Below, piece after piece: positions 18,475 to 28,015 of a stretch of DNA of 64,000 nt. A program made the translations under genes and the position numbers. Positions within the stretch are counted from its first letter, which is position 1. Each line of letters begins with the position of its first letter. The stretch is from Comamonas halotolerans (lineage in GTDB: Bacteria > Pseudomonadota > Gammaproteobacteria > Burkholderiales > Burkholderiaceae_C): positions 62,001 through 126,000 of the forward strand of contig NZ_JASAUZ010000056.1 in assembly GCF_030162935.1 (NCBI RefSeq). Reading direction: 5' to 3'. The notes below the pieces were generated by a model. It did not search any database and was not told the origin of the DNA. It worked only from the letters and a program-made list of their open reading frames with translations.

Positions 18475-18501
18475 GACCCGGTCACTTCAAAGCGCCGGGC
18501 C
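18475..18501 (-). terminator. terminator-like hairpin between late genes
   Basis: GACCCGG (18475-18481) pairs with CCGGGCC (18495-18501, one G-T pair). On the minus strand it is followed by TTTTCTTT, 37 bases after the stop of the 133-residue gene. Likely partial termination that favours capsid-side products. Confidence 0.6.
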
Positions 18502-18538
18502 TTCAAGGCGCTACTTGCAACGCCATCCACAACAAGGG

Positions 18539-18940
18539 TTAGCCCAGCGACGCGGTCGCGCGGCCTTCGGTGATGTACTGCACGGTGATGCGCACCTCAC
18601 CTTTGGTTGCAGCCGTGCCGGACTGGGCAAGCAAAGCCTTCAAAGGCTCGATGCCCGCGTGCTTGTAACCTGTCAGCGTCAGCGCGGTGCGCCCTGCCGT
18701 TCTGAGGTCAACAGCCAATGCGGTGTAGCGGTCATCGTCAGCCTTGTCGCCCAACTTGAGCGTGGCCGTGATAGTGCTGTTCCAAGGGGTCACCACCGTG
18801 ATGTCCCCACCTGTGACGATGGCACCGCCCGGCACGTCAATGGCGGGCTCTGCGCTGCCGTAGGTGGTCACGTCAGAGTGCTGGATGGTCACTACGGCGG
18901 TTAAAGGTGCTTGGCGACCAGAGGTTTTATTGATGGCCAT
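18539..18940 (-). CDS. hypothetical phage structural protein (133 aa)
   Basis: A 133-residue beta-rich protein. Alternating polar and hydrophobic residues (APLTAVVTIQHSDVTTYG, ITVVTPWNSTITATLKLG) suggest an immunoglobulin-like or jelly-roll fold. Being directly after the capsid gene, it may be a head decoration or head-tail joining protein, but this rests on position only. The start at 18940 is chosen because AAGGAC lies eight bases upstream; the open frame runs to 19006 without a site. Confidence 0.75.
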   Translation of the reverse strand: MAINKTSGRQAPLTAVVTIQHSDVTTYGSAEPAIDVPGGAIVTGGDITVVTPWNSTITATLKLGDKADDDRYTALAVDLRTAGRTALTLTGYKHAGIEPLKALLAQSGTAATKGEVRITVQYITEGRATASLG

Positions 18941-19016
18941 GATGTTGTCCTTATAAGATGAAGTGAAAGCGCAAGGACGCAGCCGCAAGGCCCCGCCCTC
19001 AAGCAAAAGCCTTGGC

Positions 19017-20123
19017 TTAACCCAAGTAGTGGTCGCAAGTGATGATGGCGTGGTCTTCGACGCTGCCAGTCACGCTGGACTCGAATTGGGGCTTCAACAG
19101 GCCCAGGAATTTGTCCACGTTGATGCCATGACGCTTGCCATAGTTGAACGATTTCTCGGCCCAGTCTGGCAATCCCAGATCCAGCATGGCCAGCGCCTGA
19201 GCACCACACAGCATGGTGCGGGTGCCGTTGACGACACCCCCCTCGCCCCACTTGGAGCCAGTTACAGCACCCTTGGTGTTGTAAACATCGCTGTGCTCAT
19301 GGATCACGGCACCATCTATGGTCACTGCAGCACCGGTGAACCAAGGTGACTTCTCACCGTCACGGCTGGCCAAGGCCACCAGCGCGTCCTTGTAGTCGGG
19401 ATCTTTCTTGAGCGCGCCCAGCGTGCCAGGAGCCACCAGAACCACGTAATAGTCCTTGCCACCGCTGCGCAGCGCGCGAATGCGCTGCTCTTTGGCGCGG
19501 GTCACCAAGTCAACGATCATGTTGTACTTGGGCACAAAGGCGTTGGTGATGCTGGCGGTGTTGGAGTAGTCCAAGCTGGTGCCAGTCCACATCAGGCCGC
19601 GCTCAGCCGTCGGTGCCTTCACATCAGCCGCAAATTCCAACGCCGGAAACTGCGAGTTCGATGCGCGCAAGGCACCATTGGTCTTGAACTGAAAGCTGAT
19701 GCCTGCAGCTGTGAGCATGGCCAGCTCATCAATGCGCTGGCTCAGCCATTCAGCCAAGCTGTTCTTGCCGGTGCTGCGAAAGTTGATGGTGGTGCGTTGG
19801 TCGGCCAACTTGCCCTTGTTGATCACTGCGTGCGAGATCATGTCCAGCTTGATTTCTTGGACGTGCGCTTGCATCGCCTCTTCGTTGCCTTCGCTCTCGT
19901 TGTCTCCGACAACACCGTCTTCCTGCAAATCCCCCACCAGCTGGATGATGGCCTTATCCCCCTTGGAGGTCTTGGTCAGCTCCTTGACCACCTGGATCAT
20001 GGAGTTGGGGTCGGTGCCCATAAAGCGGTTGGCAAAAGAGTTGTGCTTTGCGGTGAGCCACAGGTCCTTGGCCCACACTTTGACTTGAGCTTCGCTCAGT
20101 TTTCCAAATTCGGTATACGACAT
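19017..20123 (-). CDS. major capsid protein, N4-gp56 family
   Basis: A 368-residue head shell protein. Early blocks KLSEAQVKVWAKDLW, FANRFMGTD and GDKAIIQLVGDLQEDGVVGD, then EGNEEAMQAH and the RTTINFRSTGKNSLAEWLSQ segment, match the layout of the N4-gp56-family major capsid proteins, which form the icosahedral shell with an HK97-like fold. The start at 20123 follows AAGG; the upstream extension to 20294 has no coding look. Terminator-like hairpins on both sides (20291 and 18475) suggest that its mRNA is handled separately, as expected for the most abundant virion protein. Confidence 0.9.
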   Translation of the reverse strand: MSYTEFGKLSEAQVKVWAKDLWLTAKHNSFANRFMGTDPNSMIQVVKELTKTSKGDKAIIQLVGDLQEDGVVGDNESEGNEEAMQAHVQEIKLDMISHAVINKGKLADQRTTINFRSTGKNSLAEWLSQRIDELAMLTAAGISFQFKTNGALRASNSQFPALEFAADVKAPTAERGLMWTGTSLDYSNTASITNAFVPKYNMIVDLVTRAKEQRIRALRSGGKDYYVVLVAPGTLGALKKDPDYKDALVALASRDGEKSPWFTGAAVTIDGAVIHEHSDVYNTKGAVTGSKWGEGGVVNGTRTMLCGAQALAMLDLGLPDWAEKSFNYGKRHGINVDKFLGLLKPQFESSVTGSVEDHAIITCDHYLG

Positions 20124-20290
20124 GGCAATGCCTTTTGCAGTAGTTGTTACTTGTTGCGGGCATGCGCAGCCCTCAAGGCGGAAGACATGGCATTGAGGCA
20201 GCCAAGCGGCCAAGCCGTTTAACGTCGGACTTGTTGACGGAAGTGGTTTAACGCCGCACCACAGAGGCTGTTTCGTCAAAGTTGAGAAAA

Positions 20291-20320
20291 GCAACCAGCA
20301 TGGACGACAGTGCTGGTTGC
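20291..20320 (-). terminator. hairpin between scaffold and capsid genes
   Basis: GCAACCAGCA (20291-20300) is an exact inverted repeat of 20311-20320 with a 10-base loop, followed on the minus strand by TTTTC. It lies 70 bases after the scaffold stop and 168 bases before the capsid start. Confidence 0.72.
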
Positions 20321-20390
20321 GGTATCACCGTGGGATAAAGCATCAGGCCAGTGGTTAGCTTTTCATAACCCTAGCCGGTGAGGCGCGGAA

Positions 20391-21329
20391 TCAGCCTCCA
20401 CGCATTTGCGCCTTTTCTTCTTCGCTGAGCTTCATGAAAGCCTCGTCGCTGATGCTGTCAATGTCATACATGGCAGCACTCAGGGCGCGGTTACCAAAGC
20501 CAGCTTGCAGAACTGGCGCCTGTGCAGCTGCCGCCTGAGCGCCACGCTTAATCGAGTTGGCCGTGCGCAAGTCGGCGCCGGGCGCGACCTGGGGGCTCGC
20601 TGGTGCTAAGCGTGGCAGCATCTTGGAGGCCTCTTTGAGAGCATCAAACTGCGACATGCCCTTGGCCACCTTGGCTTCAACCACATCGGCCAGTATTTCC
20701 AAGATGGGCGCACCGTCGTTGGTGTTCAGCCAAGGATTGGCCGTGAGCAAGCCATCTACTGCATCGTTCCATGCGTTGGCACTTTTTTCCATCAAGCGCT
20801 CTTGCTGGATACGCATCACAGCGCGCTGCTCAATGTGCTGGTTAATCTGACGGCGCAAGGCCACGGCTTCCTTGACCTGCCCGTCCAGCATCGCGGTGGT
20901 GTGCTTTTCCTCCAGCGCATCCAGCTCTTCGTCAGTGATGCCCTTGGCGCTTGCTTGGCGCAGCTGTTGCAACTCGGCCTGCGTAATGGCCAATGCCTGC
21001 TCAGCCTGCTTGCGGCGCTCATTGACCTCGTTAAAACGCGGCATAGGTACGCTGCCAGAGTGAGGCTTGCCATCTTCGCCCTCGTCTTGCTCGGCCACCG
21101 CAGCCACCGCTTTGGGCGCTTCCAGAGCAACCTCAGGAGGTGGTGCGGTTTCAGGTGCCGATGCTGGTGCTTGACCATCACCACGATCAAGGTCCTTGAG
21201 TGACTCAAAATCATCATCGTTTTGCAGGTCTGCATCGATGACGGTCGCGCCATCACCGGGCAAATCGGTGCCATCATCATGTGCATTAAAGAGGCGACGG
21301 TTCAGTAGGTTACGAATCATTGCGGGCAT
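20391..21329 (-). CDS. scaffold-like phage protein
   Basis: A 312-residue protein upstream of the capsid gene. The N-terminal third is acidic and Pro/Ala/Glu-rich, residues about 100-190 form a strong coiled-coil helix (VNERRKQAEQALAITQAELQ onward), and the C-terminus is short and helical, ending in KLSEEEKAQMRGG. This acidic-plus-coiled-coil design and the place between portal and capsid match scaffolding proteins that guide procapsid assembly and leave before maturation. No sequence family can be named with certainty. AGGAG lies six bases before the ATG at 21329. Confidence 0.78.
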   Translation of the reverse strand: MPAMIRNLLNRRLFNAHDDGTDLPGDGATVIDADLQNDDDFESLKDLDRGDGQAPASAPETAPPPEVALEAPKAVAAVAEQDEGEDGKPHSGSVPMPRFNEVNERRKQAEQALAITQAELQQLRQASAKGITDEELDALEEKHTTAMLDGQVKEAVALRRQINQHIEQRAVMRIQQERLMEKSANAWNDAVDGLLTANPWLNTNDGAPILEILADVVEAKVAKGMSQFDALKEASKMLPRLAPASPQVAPGADLRTANSIKRGAQAAAAQAPVLQAGFGNRALSAAMYDIDSISDEAFMKLSEEEKAQMRGG

Positions 21330-21396
21330 GTTGCTCTCCTGTTGTGGATGGTTGCTTGAACGCAGCGCAGCGTTTACTGCGTGGTCTTCGCGTGGT

Positions 21397-21534
21397 TCAC
21401 GCGTGCCGTTCGCGTGGCCTTCGCGTAGTCTTCACGTGAATCTCTCGCGCGCGGGCCAAGGTGCGCATGTCATCCTCGGCCTGCCAGTTGTCTGTATCTC
21501 CAGACGCCACCATCTGGTGTTTTTCTTTCGCCAT
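21397..21534 (-). CDS. small phage protein (45 aa) between scaffold and portal
   Basis: ATG at 21532-21534, preceded by AAGGAG eight bases upstream, opens a 45-codon frame to a TGA at 21397-21399. The protein is highly charged (begins MAKEKHQMVASGDTDNW, continues with an Asp/Glu-rich helix and ends in a Lys/Arg-rich tail). Small charged proteins of this form are common between portal and scaffold in podovirus-like clusters; function unknown. The ideal ribosome site, 12 bases from the portal stop, supports it. Confidence 0.68.
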   Translation of the reverse strand: MAKEKHQMVASGDTDNWQAEDDMRTLARAREIHVKTTRRPRERHA

Positions 21535-21546
21535 TTCGACTTCTCC

Positions 21547-23670
21547 TTAAGGTTGCAAACCATCCGCCTCGGGGGTTCTGATGCCGCGATGCATGCCAAC
21601 GGCAGGGTTGGCTGGGGTTACAGGGTCTGTATTGACTGGCACTTCGCTCGGTACGCTGAGCGCGACAGGCTGATTCACCACCGGCACGATGGGCGCGGCG
21701 TCGTGGTCTTGGAAACCTGCTGAGCGCAGAAGGCCATCGGCCAGACCCGATACGGAGGGGTTGCCCGCAATGACCTGCGCGGTCTGCACCGAGCTGTATT
21801 GCGACTCCACGCTCTTGTTGGTGGCCTCGACGTTGATCTTTCGCGTCTGGGCTTGGGCGCGCTCTGCCTCCTTGGCGGTGAGACTGGCTTGAGCACGCAG
21901 CAACTGGGCACGCGCTGCATCCACTGGATCGACCTCTTGCGGTGCAGGCTGCAAGCCCTGCAAGATTTCGTGCTTGTCCTGCAAGTTGGAGTAGCGCACC
22001 ACCATGGCGTCATTGATGCGTATGCCTGCTTTGCGCATTTCCAATGCCTGGTTGAACTGGCTGTTTTGGAACGTCACCTGCATCGGCTGCTCAGTGATCA
22101 CCACGTCGTAGGTGCCCACGGTCACATCGTTGTAATAGCCCCCCGTGGCAGGGTCGTACTGGTTGATTTCCACTGTCTCCACCACGGGCTTGCCGCTGTA
22201 GGGATTGGTTTCAGTGATACGAAATACGCGGTGCGCGTCATAGAACGTCTGGATCAGTGCCAGAATGCGGCGCGCCAGCAGCCGACGGGTGAACGCCAGG
22301 TTGTCCAGTGGCACGGCCAATTGCTGCTGACCCGCAAACTGACGGCTTTGGATCGCCACCCCAGCCACCTCAGGCCCTGCAGCGCCGCGCAGCACATCTG
22401 GCACGGTCACATCCTTGATCGCCTTGTCCGCACGCTCGATCAAGCGGTCCACCCCCGTAGGCACTTGGTTCGGGGTGATCTTCTGCGGAGGTTTGGCGCC
22501 CTTTTTCACCTCAATGTGCAAGCCTGTGCTGGCGCCACGCGCTTCCAACTCGCTGGGCTCCATATTCGTGATGGAGTCCTGCTCGGTGATCCATCCGCTA
22601 TTGGCGGACGTGTTCAGGATGTGCACAAACTGGCTCACCGCCTTGTTGAGCGCTTCTTGGGGTCCGATAGCATCATCCACCATGCCTACCGTCAGGCCAC
22701 GGCGAAAGTATGCAAAGTAAGGCACCACCGTGAAATCATCGTAGGGGCTTGTCGCGTCATGCAACACGCTCGAGCAAGTGGTCACCAGCCAATCAATGCG
22801 GTGCATCATGCGCTTGGTCTCCACCGCCCCATTGGCCAGCGCATCCGCCACAGACTCCGGCGATAGCTGGTCCACTGCACGCACATCGCCCGTATCAGGG
22901 AACACCAGACACTTGGTCAGCTTGTAAACGCGGATCTGGCGATCAATCACACGATATCGTGGTGGGCCCTCACCCTCAGAGCCATACGCATCCCCTGCAC
23001 CCGCAATGCCACCTGTGCCAAACTTGTTGCGCTGCGGGCCATCGTCACCCAAATCCCCAAAGTCATAGCCCGTATCCGCGCTTGCGTCGGCAATCCGGCG
23101 CGCCTTCTTGCCATATATGTTTTCAATCTCATCGGGCGTGAGCCAGCGCGAGATGGTCACATCCGACCAGCCTTTAGGATCGTAGGTCTTGGCATCCGGG
23201 TCCGGCACCACATCCATGGGATCGAGCGTTTCAATCTGAATTTCGCCATGAATGTTCTTATCGAAGTTCATGCGCACATCAAAGTAGCCGCGCTGCTGAA
23301 TCAGTCCATCACTGAAGACCTGCGTTTCCTTCCAGTGCAAGCCACACTGGTCGGCCACCTGCATCGCCACCTTGGACAAAATGGTGGCTGTGGCAAGGTC
23401 AGCCTCACCACCACGCGGCTTGAACGCGATATCCATGCGGTTTTGGATCTGGTAGCCAATCGCTGTATTGACCGCCCCCTTAATTTCATTGAACTCCAGT
23501 GCCGGGCGCTTTTGCGCCTGCACATAGGCGCGATCTTCCGGCTTCCACTGGCGACCACCCCCCAGGTACATTTGTTCGCAGCGCTCTGCCTGCTTCATGT
23601 AATCGATATGGCCGCGGCTTTTGCCGTACTGGTAGCGGTCCCAATTGGACCGTGCTTTTGCATTACTCAT
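21547..23670 (-). CDS. portal protein, P22-like
   Basis: A 707-residue protein forming the dodecameric ring at one capsid vertex through which DNA enters and leaves. The N-terminus (SNWDRYQYGKSRGHIDYMKQ, then YLGGGRQWKPEDR and the RPALEFNEIKGAVNTAIGYQ helix) and the QEALNKAVSQFVHILNTSA region match P22-type portals. The C-terminal 130 residues are a long Gln/Ala-rich helix expected for the barrel. It begins seven bases after the large terminase stop. The length is typical for the family. Confidence 0.92.
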   Translation of the reverse strand: MSNAKARSNWDRYQYGKSRGHIDYMKQAERCEQMYLGGGRQWKPEDRAYVQAQKRPALEFNEIKGAVNTAIGYQIQNRMDIAFKPRGGEADLATATILSKVAMQVADQCGLHWKETQVFSDGLIQQRGYFDVRMNFDKNIHGEIQIETLDPMDVVPDPDAKTYDPKGWSDVTISRWLTPDEIENIYGKKARRIADASADTGYDFGDLGDDGPQRNKFGTGGIAGAGDAYGSEGEGPPRYRVIDRQIRVYKLTKCLVFPDTGDVRAVDQLSPESVADALANGAVETKRMMHRIDWLVTTCSSVLHDATSPYDDFTVVPYFAYFRRGLTVGMVDDAIGPQEALNKAVSQFVHILNTSANSGWITEQDSITNMEPSELEARGASTGLHIEVKKGAKPPQKITPNQVPTGVDRLIERADKAIKDVTVPDVLRGAAGPEVAGVAIQSRQFAGQQQLAVPLDNLAFTRRLLARRILALIQTFYDAHRVFRITETNPYSGKPVVETVEINQYDPATGGYYNDVTVGTYDVVITEQPMQVTFQNSQFNQALEMRKAGIRINDAMVVRYSNLQDKHEILQGLQPAPQEVDPVDAARAQLLRAQASLTAKEAERAQAQTRKINVEATNKSVESQYSSVQTAQVIAGNPSVSGLADGLLRSAGFQDHDAAPIVPVVNQPVALSVPSEVPVNTDPVTPANPAVGMHRGIRTPEADGLQP

Positions 23671-23677
23671 GGTGACC

Positions 23678-25249
23678 TCATGCAGTCATAAATGAAGATT
23701 GCCCACCGCGCCTGTCCAAGCGATCACGCCAGCTTTTTGCGCGCTGCGCCTTCGGGGTGGGGATGTTGGAGATGAAGGTCATAGCAACGGCATCCCCCTT
23801 GTCCGGAGATCGCCCCAGGGCGTCGCGGATCTCGTCTTTGCTGCGCATCTGAATGGCCGCCTTGTTGCCCATGGTCACCACCTTGTAGCGAACCGCAGTG
23901 AGGTCTGCCAGCAACTCGGCATCTGGTGGGAGCGCGATAGGGTCTGGGTTCAGTGGGTCCAGGGCCTCGCGCAAGCGCCAGTACATTTCGGCGCGCTTGT
24001 TGCGAAAGCGCAGCTGACCCACCTTGTCCATCTCCGTAGATGCTTCAGAGCCCACCACAGACAGCACATTGAGGTTCAAGCTCATCAACCAATCCAGCGC
24101 ACTCGAACCAATGCCAATGGCATCGACACAGATACAGGCACCGTCGCGCACCAGCGGCACAACAAAGCCCGCCGCTTTGGGCCCATCATTGGTGACCATG
24201 CCAGGCGCGCTCACCAGCTTGTCAAACCACTGTCCATGGCGGCGCGCCACGCAAGAGTTATCAAGGCCACCACGTGCAGGGTCAAAGCCCAAGGCCGTCA
24301 TTGGCCCCTTGCATGTCTTGTCCTCCCAGCGTGCCTGCGCTGCCTTCACCCATTCCGTGGGGATCAACTGCCACGCAGGATCTGCACTGCCCGCATTGAA
24401 GTCCCCCTTGAGCATCTGAGAGCGCAATGGCTCTGGCAGACCTTGCAGCTTTTGCTTGTAGCCGGTCGTAATCAGAAAAAGGTTGTCCTCCACGCTGGAT
24501 GGAATGAAGGTGCGCGACATTGGCTTGATTGCCTCTCCATCAATCAACACCTCATCCGGCCCGCACACCTCTTCATCCTCACCCTTGGCATTGGTGATAA
24601 ACCAGCGCAGCTCTCCCGGTTTGGCTGGATTGGGGTGCATAGGATCCAGCCAAGGTGCCCAATAGCGTTTGACCCACTCACCTTCTGGCTCTGTAGGCGG
24701 GTTGCCAGCACACACCACACGCTGACGGACGCTGGGATCATCGGTGCGCAGCCAGCCAATCAAGGCGCGAAACTGCCCTTCTGTGAAGTGGCATATCTCG
24801 TCAAATAGCTTGGCATCGTGGGCGCGCCCTTGGTACTTGATCCAGTCTGCGGGCTCCTTGCAGTGCCCCAGCTCCATGATCCGGCCACCCGGCAAGCGCC
24901 AAATTCCCTCTTGAGAGTTGTAGCCATCGCGCGAACCCATGATGTGGGTCATGCGCTCTTCAATGCCGGTCAGCTGCACCGCCTGGCGCCGAAAGATGAT
25001 GCTGTGCTTTTGCTCTGTGAGAGACAACCCAAGCAGCAAATCTGTTTTACCGCCACCAGCAGATCCACCGTAGAACAAGATATCGGCTTTGCTTTCAAAA
25101 GCCGCGCGCTGTGGTCCCTCCTGCGGCACCCAGACGCGACCATCACCAAGCAGCAGCTTATCCAGCTCCCGCTTTTGCTCTGGTGTCATCGCCTTGATCG
25201 CTTGCAGTGCTGCCGCAGTGCTCAAGGTCATGGACGAAGGTTGCGTCAT
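23678..25249 (-). CDS. terminase large subunit
   Basis: A 523-residue packaging motor. The ATPase domain has Walker A GGSAGGGKT at residues 61-69 and a Walker B-like segment AKLFDEICHF (about 147-155). The nuclease domain that cuts the concatemer follows, with LGFDPARGG and a CVDAIGIGSSALDWL acidic strand, ending in PDKGDAVAMTF. It is translated in coupling with the small subunit (ATGA at 25246-25249). It belongs to the P22/Sf6-like terminase groups by gene order and portal type. Confidence 0.94.
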   Translation of the reverse strand: MTQPSSMTLSTAAALQAIKAMTPEQKRELDKLLLGDGRVWVPQEGPQRAAFESKADILFYGGSAGGGKTDLLLGLSLTEQKHSIIFRRQAVQLTGIEERMTHIMGSRDGYNSQEGIWRLPGGRIMELGHCKEPADWIKYQGRAHDAKLFDEICHFTEGQFRALIGWLRTDDPSVRQRVVCAGNPPTEPEGEWVKRYWAPWLDPMHPNPAKPGELRWFITNAKGEDEEVCGPDEVLIDGEAIKPMSRTFIPSSVEDNLFLITTGYKQKLQGLPEPLRSQMLKGDFNAGSADPAWQLIPTEWVKAAQARWEDKTCKGPMTALGFDPARGGLDNSCVARRHGQWFDKLVSAPGMVTNDGPKAAGFVVPLVRDGACICVDAIGIGSSALDWLMSLNLNVLSVVGSEASTEMDKVGQLRFRNKRAEMYWRLREALDPLNPDPIALPPDAELLADLTAVRYKVVTMGNKAAIQMRSKDEIRDALGRSPDKGDAVAMTFISNIPTPKAQRAKSWRDRLDRRGGQSSFMTA

Positions 25250-26103
25250 GCCTTCCCCTTTGCACCAAGAGCGCCAGCGAGTGCCTGCAGCGCCTGTGGC
25301 GTCTCGTTCAACGCGCGCGCCAGGCGCACTGCACGCTCGGCATCCGTGAGCTCTTTATGGATATGCAAGGGGCCTAAGTCCGCAGCTCCCCCCAAAGCCA
25401 GCTTGTCGCCATATTTCTTGGGCGCCAGCTTGCTCATCAGCCACTTCTTGTTATCTGCCTCCAGCTTCACCAAGGCCGCAGAGGACTTGTCCACCACCCT
25501 GTAAGGCTGGTTGTGCGCATCCTTCATCGGCATCCCCTCCTCATCGAGGAGTGGTACCCAGGCTTTCTCATGCAGCTGCGCCAGCTCATCGGCGTAAAAA
25601 TCCATCTGCATTTCACGCGCGCGGGTGTATTGGTCGCAAAACGCCTGCTTCAGCGGATCTGCCAGCCAGCGCATTACAGTGGCAATGTGAGGCATCCCCA
25701 CTGCTTTGCAGATGCTGCGCAAGCTCTCGCCCGCCACCAAGCGTTCACAAATGGCATCACCTAGCGCTTGCGAATAGTGCAGATGATGGCCAGAGGGCCT
25801 GATGTTTTCTCCAACGCGAGCAACCGTCTTTCTGGACGATGCTTGGGTCAGCTGTGAATCTTTGCCGCAAGAGGCTTTGTCCGCTCTTTTCTGTGCTTGC
25901 TTGCTGGGCGCCGCAGACAGCTTTGCTGGTCGCTCCCAGCCATTGGCATGCGCCTTCTTTCCGATTGCGGTATGCGATACGCCGTGCTCAGCAGCGAGCT
26001 GGCGCACCGAAATACGGCTGCCGCTATATGCGCGCTCAATTGCCGCCCAGTCCGCAGACTGAGCGCTATGGGCGGGGATGGTCGATTGCTTGGTGGTTGC
26101 CAT
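25246..26103 (-). CDS. terminase small subunit-like DNA-binding protein
   Basis: A 285-residue protein. The first 60 residues (WAAIERAYSGSRISVRQLAA, then EHGVSHTAIGKKAHANGW) form a helix-turn-helix, and a second HTH-like unit near 115-150 (SLRSICKAVGMPHIATVMRW) is of the terminase-small-subunit type. This subunit recognises the packaging site on concatemeric DNA and activates the large subunit. It overlaps the large subunit gene by ATGA. No strong ribosome site precedes 26103, so the exact start is less sure. Confidence 0.85.
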   Translation of the reverse strand: MATTKQSTIPAHSAQSADWAAIERAYSGSRISVRQLAAEHGVSHTAIGKKAHANGWERPAKLSAAPSKQAQKRADKASCGKDSQLTQASSRKTVARVGENIRPSGHHLHYSQALGDAICERLVAGESLRSICKAVGMPHIATVMRWLADPLKQAFCDQYTRAREMQMDFYADELAQLHEKAWVPLLDEEGMPMKDAHNQPYRVVDKSSAALVKLEADNKKWLMSKLAPKKYGDKLALGGAADLGPLHIHKELTDAERAVRLARALNETPQALQALAGALGAKGKA

Positions 26104-26154
26104 GACGCAATCATGGAAACTGGCAACTGGAAACGGAAACCCTAGTCGGGGTGT

Positions 26155-26988
26155 CTAGGATCTGGAGTACGTTGCACCCACCTTGCTCAGGCGCTGAGAG
26201 AATCGCTCCAGATGCGGCGAAACACCCTCCCAGGGAATCAAGGGGACGTCCACACCGGCTTTTAACAAGGCTGCGCGGCGCTCCGAGTCCGCAGTGCGCA
26301 GCATGTTGGTGACCAAAAACAGCTCTTGTGCCAACAAGTTGGCATCGTGCCCTGCCTGGATGTTTGAATACTGAACCGCATCACCGACCAGCAACTGTGC
26401 CAGTCTCCGGCGCTCGCTGGCCGTCAAGGTTTCACAGACATCGCCAAATTCCAACTTGGACGTTCCATCCGGCAAATGCGTCAGGCTGATAGCTCTCGGC
26501 TCATCCTCCTGCTCTATCAACGCATAAATGCCAGGACGTACTCGGCGCAGTAACCCTCGCTCATGCAGCTTCTTCAGGTTTTCATCAATGACCTGCAAGG
26601 GCAGATCCACTGCTGCAGCAATGTCTTCCCGCGTGGCAAACATCGCCTGCTGCGCGATTTCGGCAACCGCGCTCAACACAATTTGGTAAGAAGACAGGTG
26701 CGAAGCAAAGACTTTACGCCACGAAACATTCTTGATGGTTCTCGGAGTGTGGCCGGTTTTGTTCTTATGGCGCGCATTCAAATCAAACACAGCAGACCTC
26801 AAAAAGCCATCCAGCTCTTTAGCATCCCAATAAAAAACACCATCTTCTTCACGAATTGCCTGAGGCAGAGCGCGCTTGGCATAAAGAATCAAAACCTCTG
26901 ACCGGTTGAGATGCATTAATTTGGCCAGCTCATCTGTGCTGATCTCCTTGGGCCGTGTATCGACAGGGCTGCTTTCCAACGGATTCAT
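26155..26988 (-). CDS. putative HTH regulator of the late operon (277 aa)
   Basis: A 277-residue protein with two possible DNA-binding units. The first (about residues 15-60, STDELAKLMHLNRSEVLILY) reads like an excisionase/MerR-type HTH. The second (near 120-160, MFATREDIAAAVDLPLQVID followed by a beta-wing) is a winged helix. No family can be named. It starts with a 4-base overlap (ATGA) with the KilAC gene upstream, which fixes the start at 26988, and is followed by the small terminase gene after 51 bases. Position at the head of the late operon suggests that it controls the switch to late expression, which is inference. Confidence 0.75.
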   Translation of the reverse strand: MNPLESSPVDTRPKEISTDELAKLMHLNRSEVLILYAKRALPQAIREEDGVFYWDAKELDGFLRSAVFDLNARHKNKTGHTPRTIKNVSWRKVFASHLSSYQIVLSAVAEIAQQAMFATREDIAAAVDLPLQVIDENLKKLHERGLLRRVRPGIYALIEQEDEPRAISLTHLPDGTSKLEFGDVCETLTASERRRLAQLLVGDAVQYSNIQAGHDANLLAQELFLVTNMLRTADSERRAALLKAGVDVPLIPWEGVSPHLERFSQRLSKVGATYSRS

Positions 26989-27827
26989 GCTGCACCGCCT
27001 TTCTTGACCACAGACGCTTTGTGTTTCGCCCATTCACAGGCAACCCATGTCACACCTTTGGCCGTGAACTTGGCCTGGTTGTAAGCGTGGGTAGTATCCC
27101 CGTGCTCTGCCACACCTGCCTTGGTTTCAAAGCGACCAGCCGCGATGTGTGGGGCGTGCGGTGTCCACTCGCCCGCGAGCTTGTACATGATGTCGCGCTC
27201 AGTGAGGAAAGCGCGGAACTCGTTTTCGTTGGCTTTGAGTAGCTTGCACACCTGGCGAAATCCCTTGCTGCCAGTGCTGGCCTGCACATAGTTGTCTACA
27301 AACGCCACCTTAGGTGCAGCCAGCGCCAGTTCAGCTACGGCTTGCTGCTCACATTCTTTGGCATCAGCCCAGGCGCGAGCGGCTGCCACAGGATCTGCAA
27401 AATTCGGGAGCAAGTGCGCTTGCGAAAACTCCAGAGCAGTCATGCGGTCAAACACCTTCGCCTGTAGCTCGTAGCTGTAGCTCATGGCCATCAAGCAGGC
27501 TTCGCGCTTCGGGAAGCGGTAGCAAGGTGCTGAACGGCTAGATCCGTTCGGACCGGGGATTTGGTACGTGGCGGAAAAATTTCCGGCACGTTCACCAAGC
27601 ACCTCCGGCACTTTCTTCATGAAGTCCGCGTGCTCCAGTTTGGCAAAGCCCGGCGAAGGGAATGCAGCGCCAACAACTTCTGCGCGCGCTCTTCGGTCTT
27701 CGTTGATGAACTCAACCAGCTCCAAGCTGGTCATGGTCACATTGCCCACTGCGTTAGACATAGCTTGCAAATGCATTTTGGGATTCCACCCGGTGTTATC
27801 TACCGGCTGGAATCCAATTATTTGCAT
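26985..27827 (-). CDS. phage antirepressor, Rha N-terminal plus KilAC domain
   Basis: A 280-residue protein. The N-terminal half (VTMTSLELVEFINEDRRARA, then KREACLMAMSYSYELQAKVF) is a Rha/pRha-type phage regulatory domain. The C-terminal part (GFRQVCKLLKANENEFRAFL, then KAGVAEHGDTTHAYNQAKFT) is a KilAC domain. Proteins of this kind act as antirepressors or early regulators. GGAGG lies ten bases before the ATG at 27827, and internal Met codons have none. It is first in the leftward operon and faces the repeat-rich control region. A second KilAC protein lies at 39712. Confidence 0.88.
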   Translation of the reverse strand: MQIIGFQPVDNTGWNPKMHLQAMSNAVGNVTMTSLELVEFINEDRRARAEVVGAAFPSPGFAKLEHADFMKKVPEVLGERAGNFSATYQIPGPNGSSRSAPCYRFPKREACLMAMSYSYELQAKVFDRMTALEFSQAHLLPNFADPVAAARAWADAKECEQQAVAELALAAPKVAFVDNYVQASTGSKGFRQVCKLLKANENEFRAFLTERDIMYKLAGEWTPHAPHIAAGRFETKAGVAEHGDTTHAYNQAKFTAKGVTWVACEWAKHKASVVKKGGAA

Positions 27828-28015
27828 TTGTCAAGAACCTCCAAGCCCTAGCCGGGGAGAACGCTCTGAGGGTCTTAAACCCTTCGATAGACGCCTTGCC
27901 ACCAAGGCCCATGCAAGCCCCTTGGAAGGGCCTTGGGAATCGAATGCGCCCTCTCTTATTGGTCGCCAAGTCCCTTCCTCAGCCAAAGGCAAAGACATGG
28001 GCAAAGGCTTTAAGA

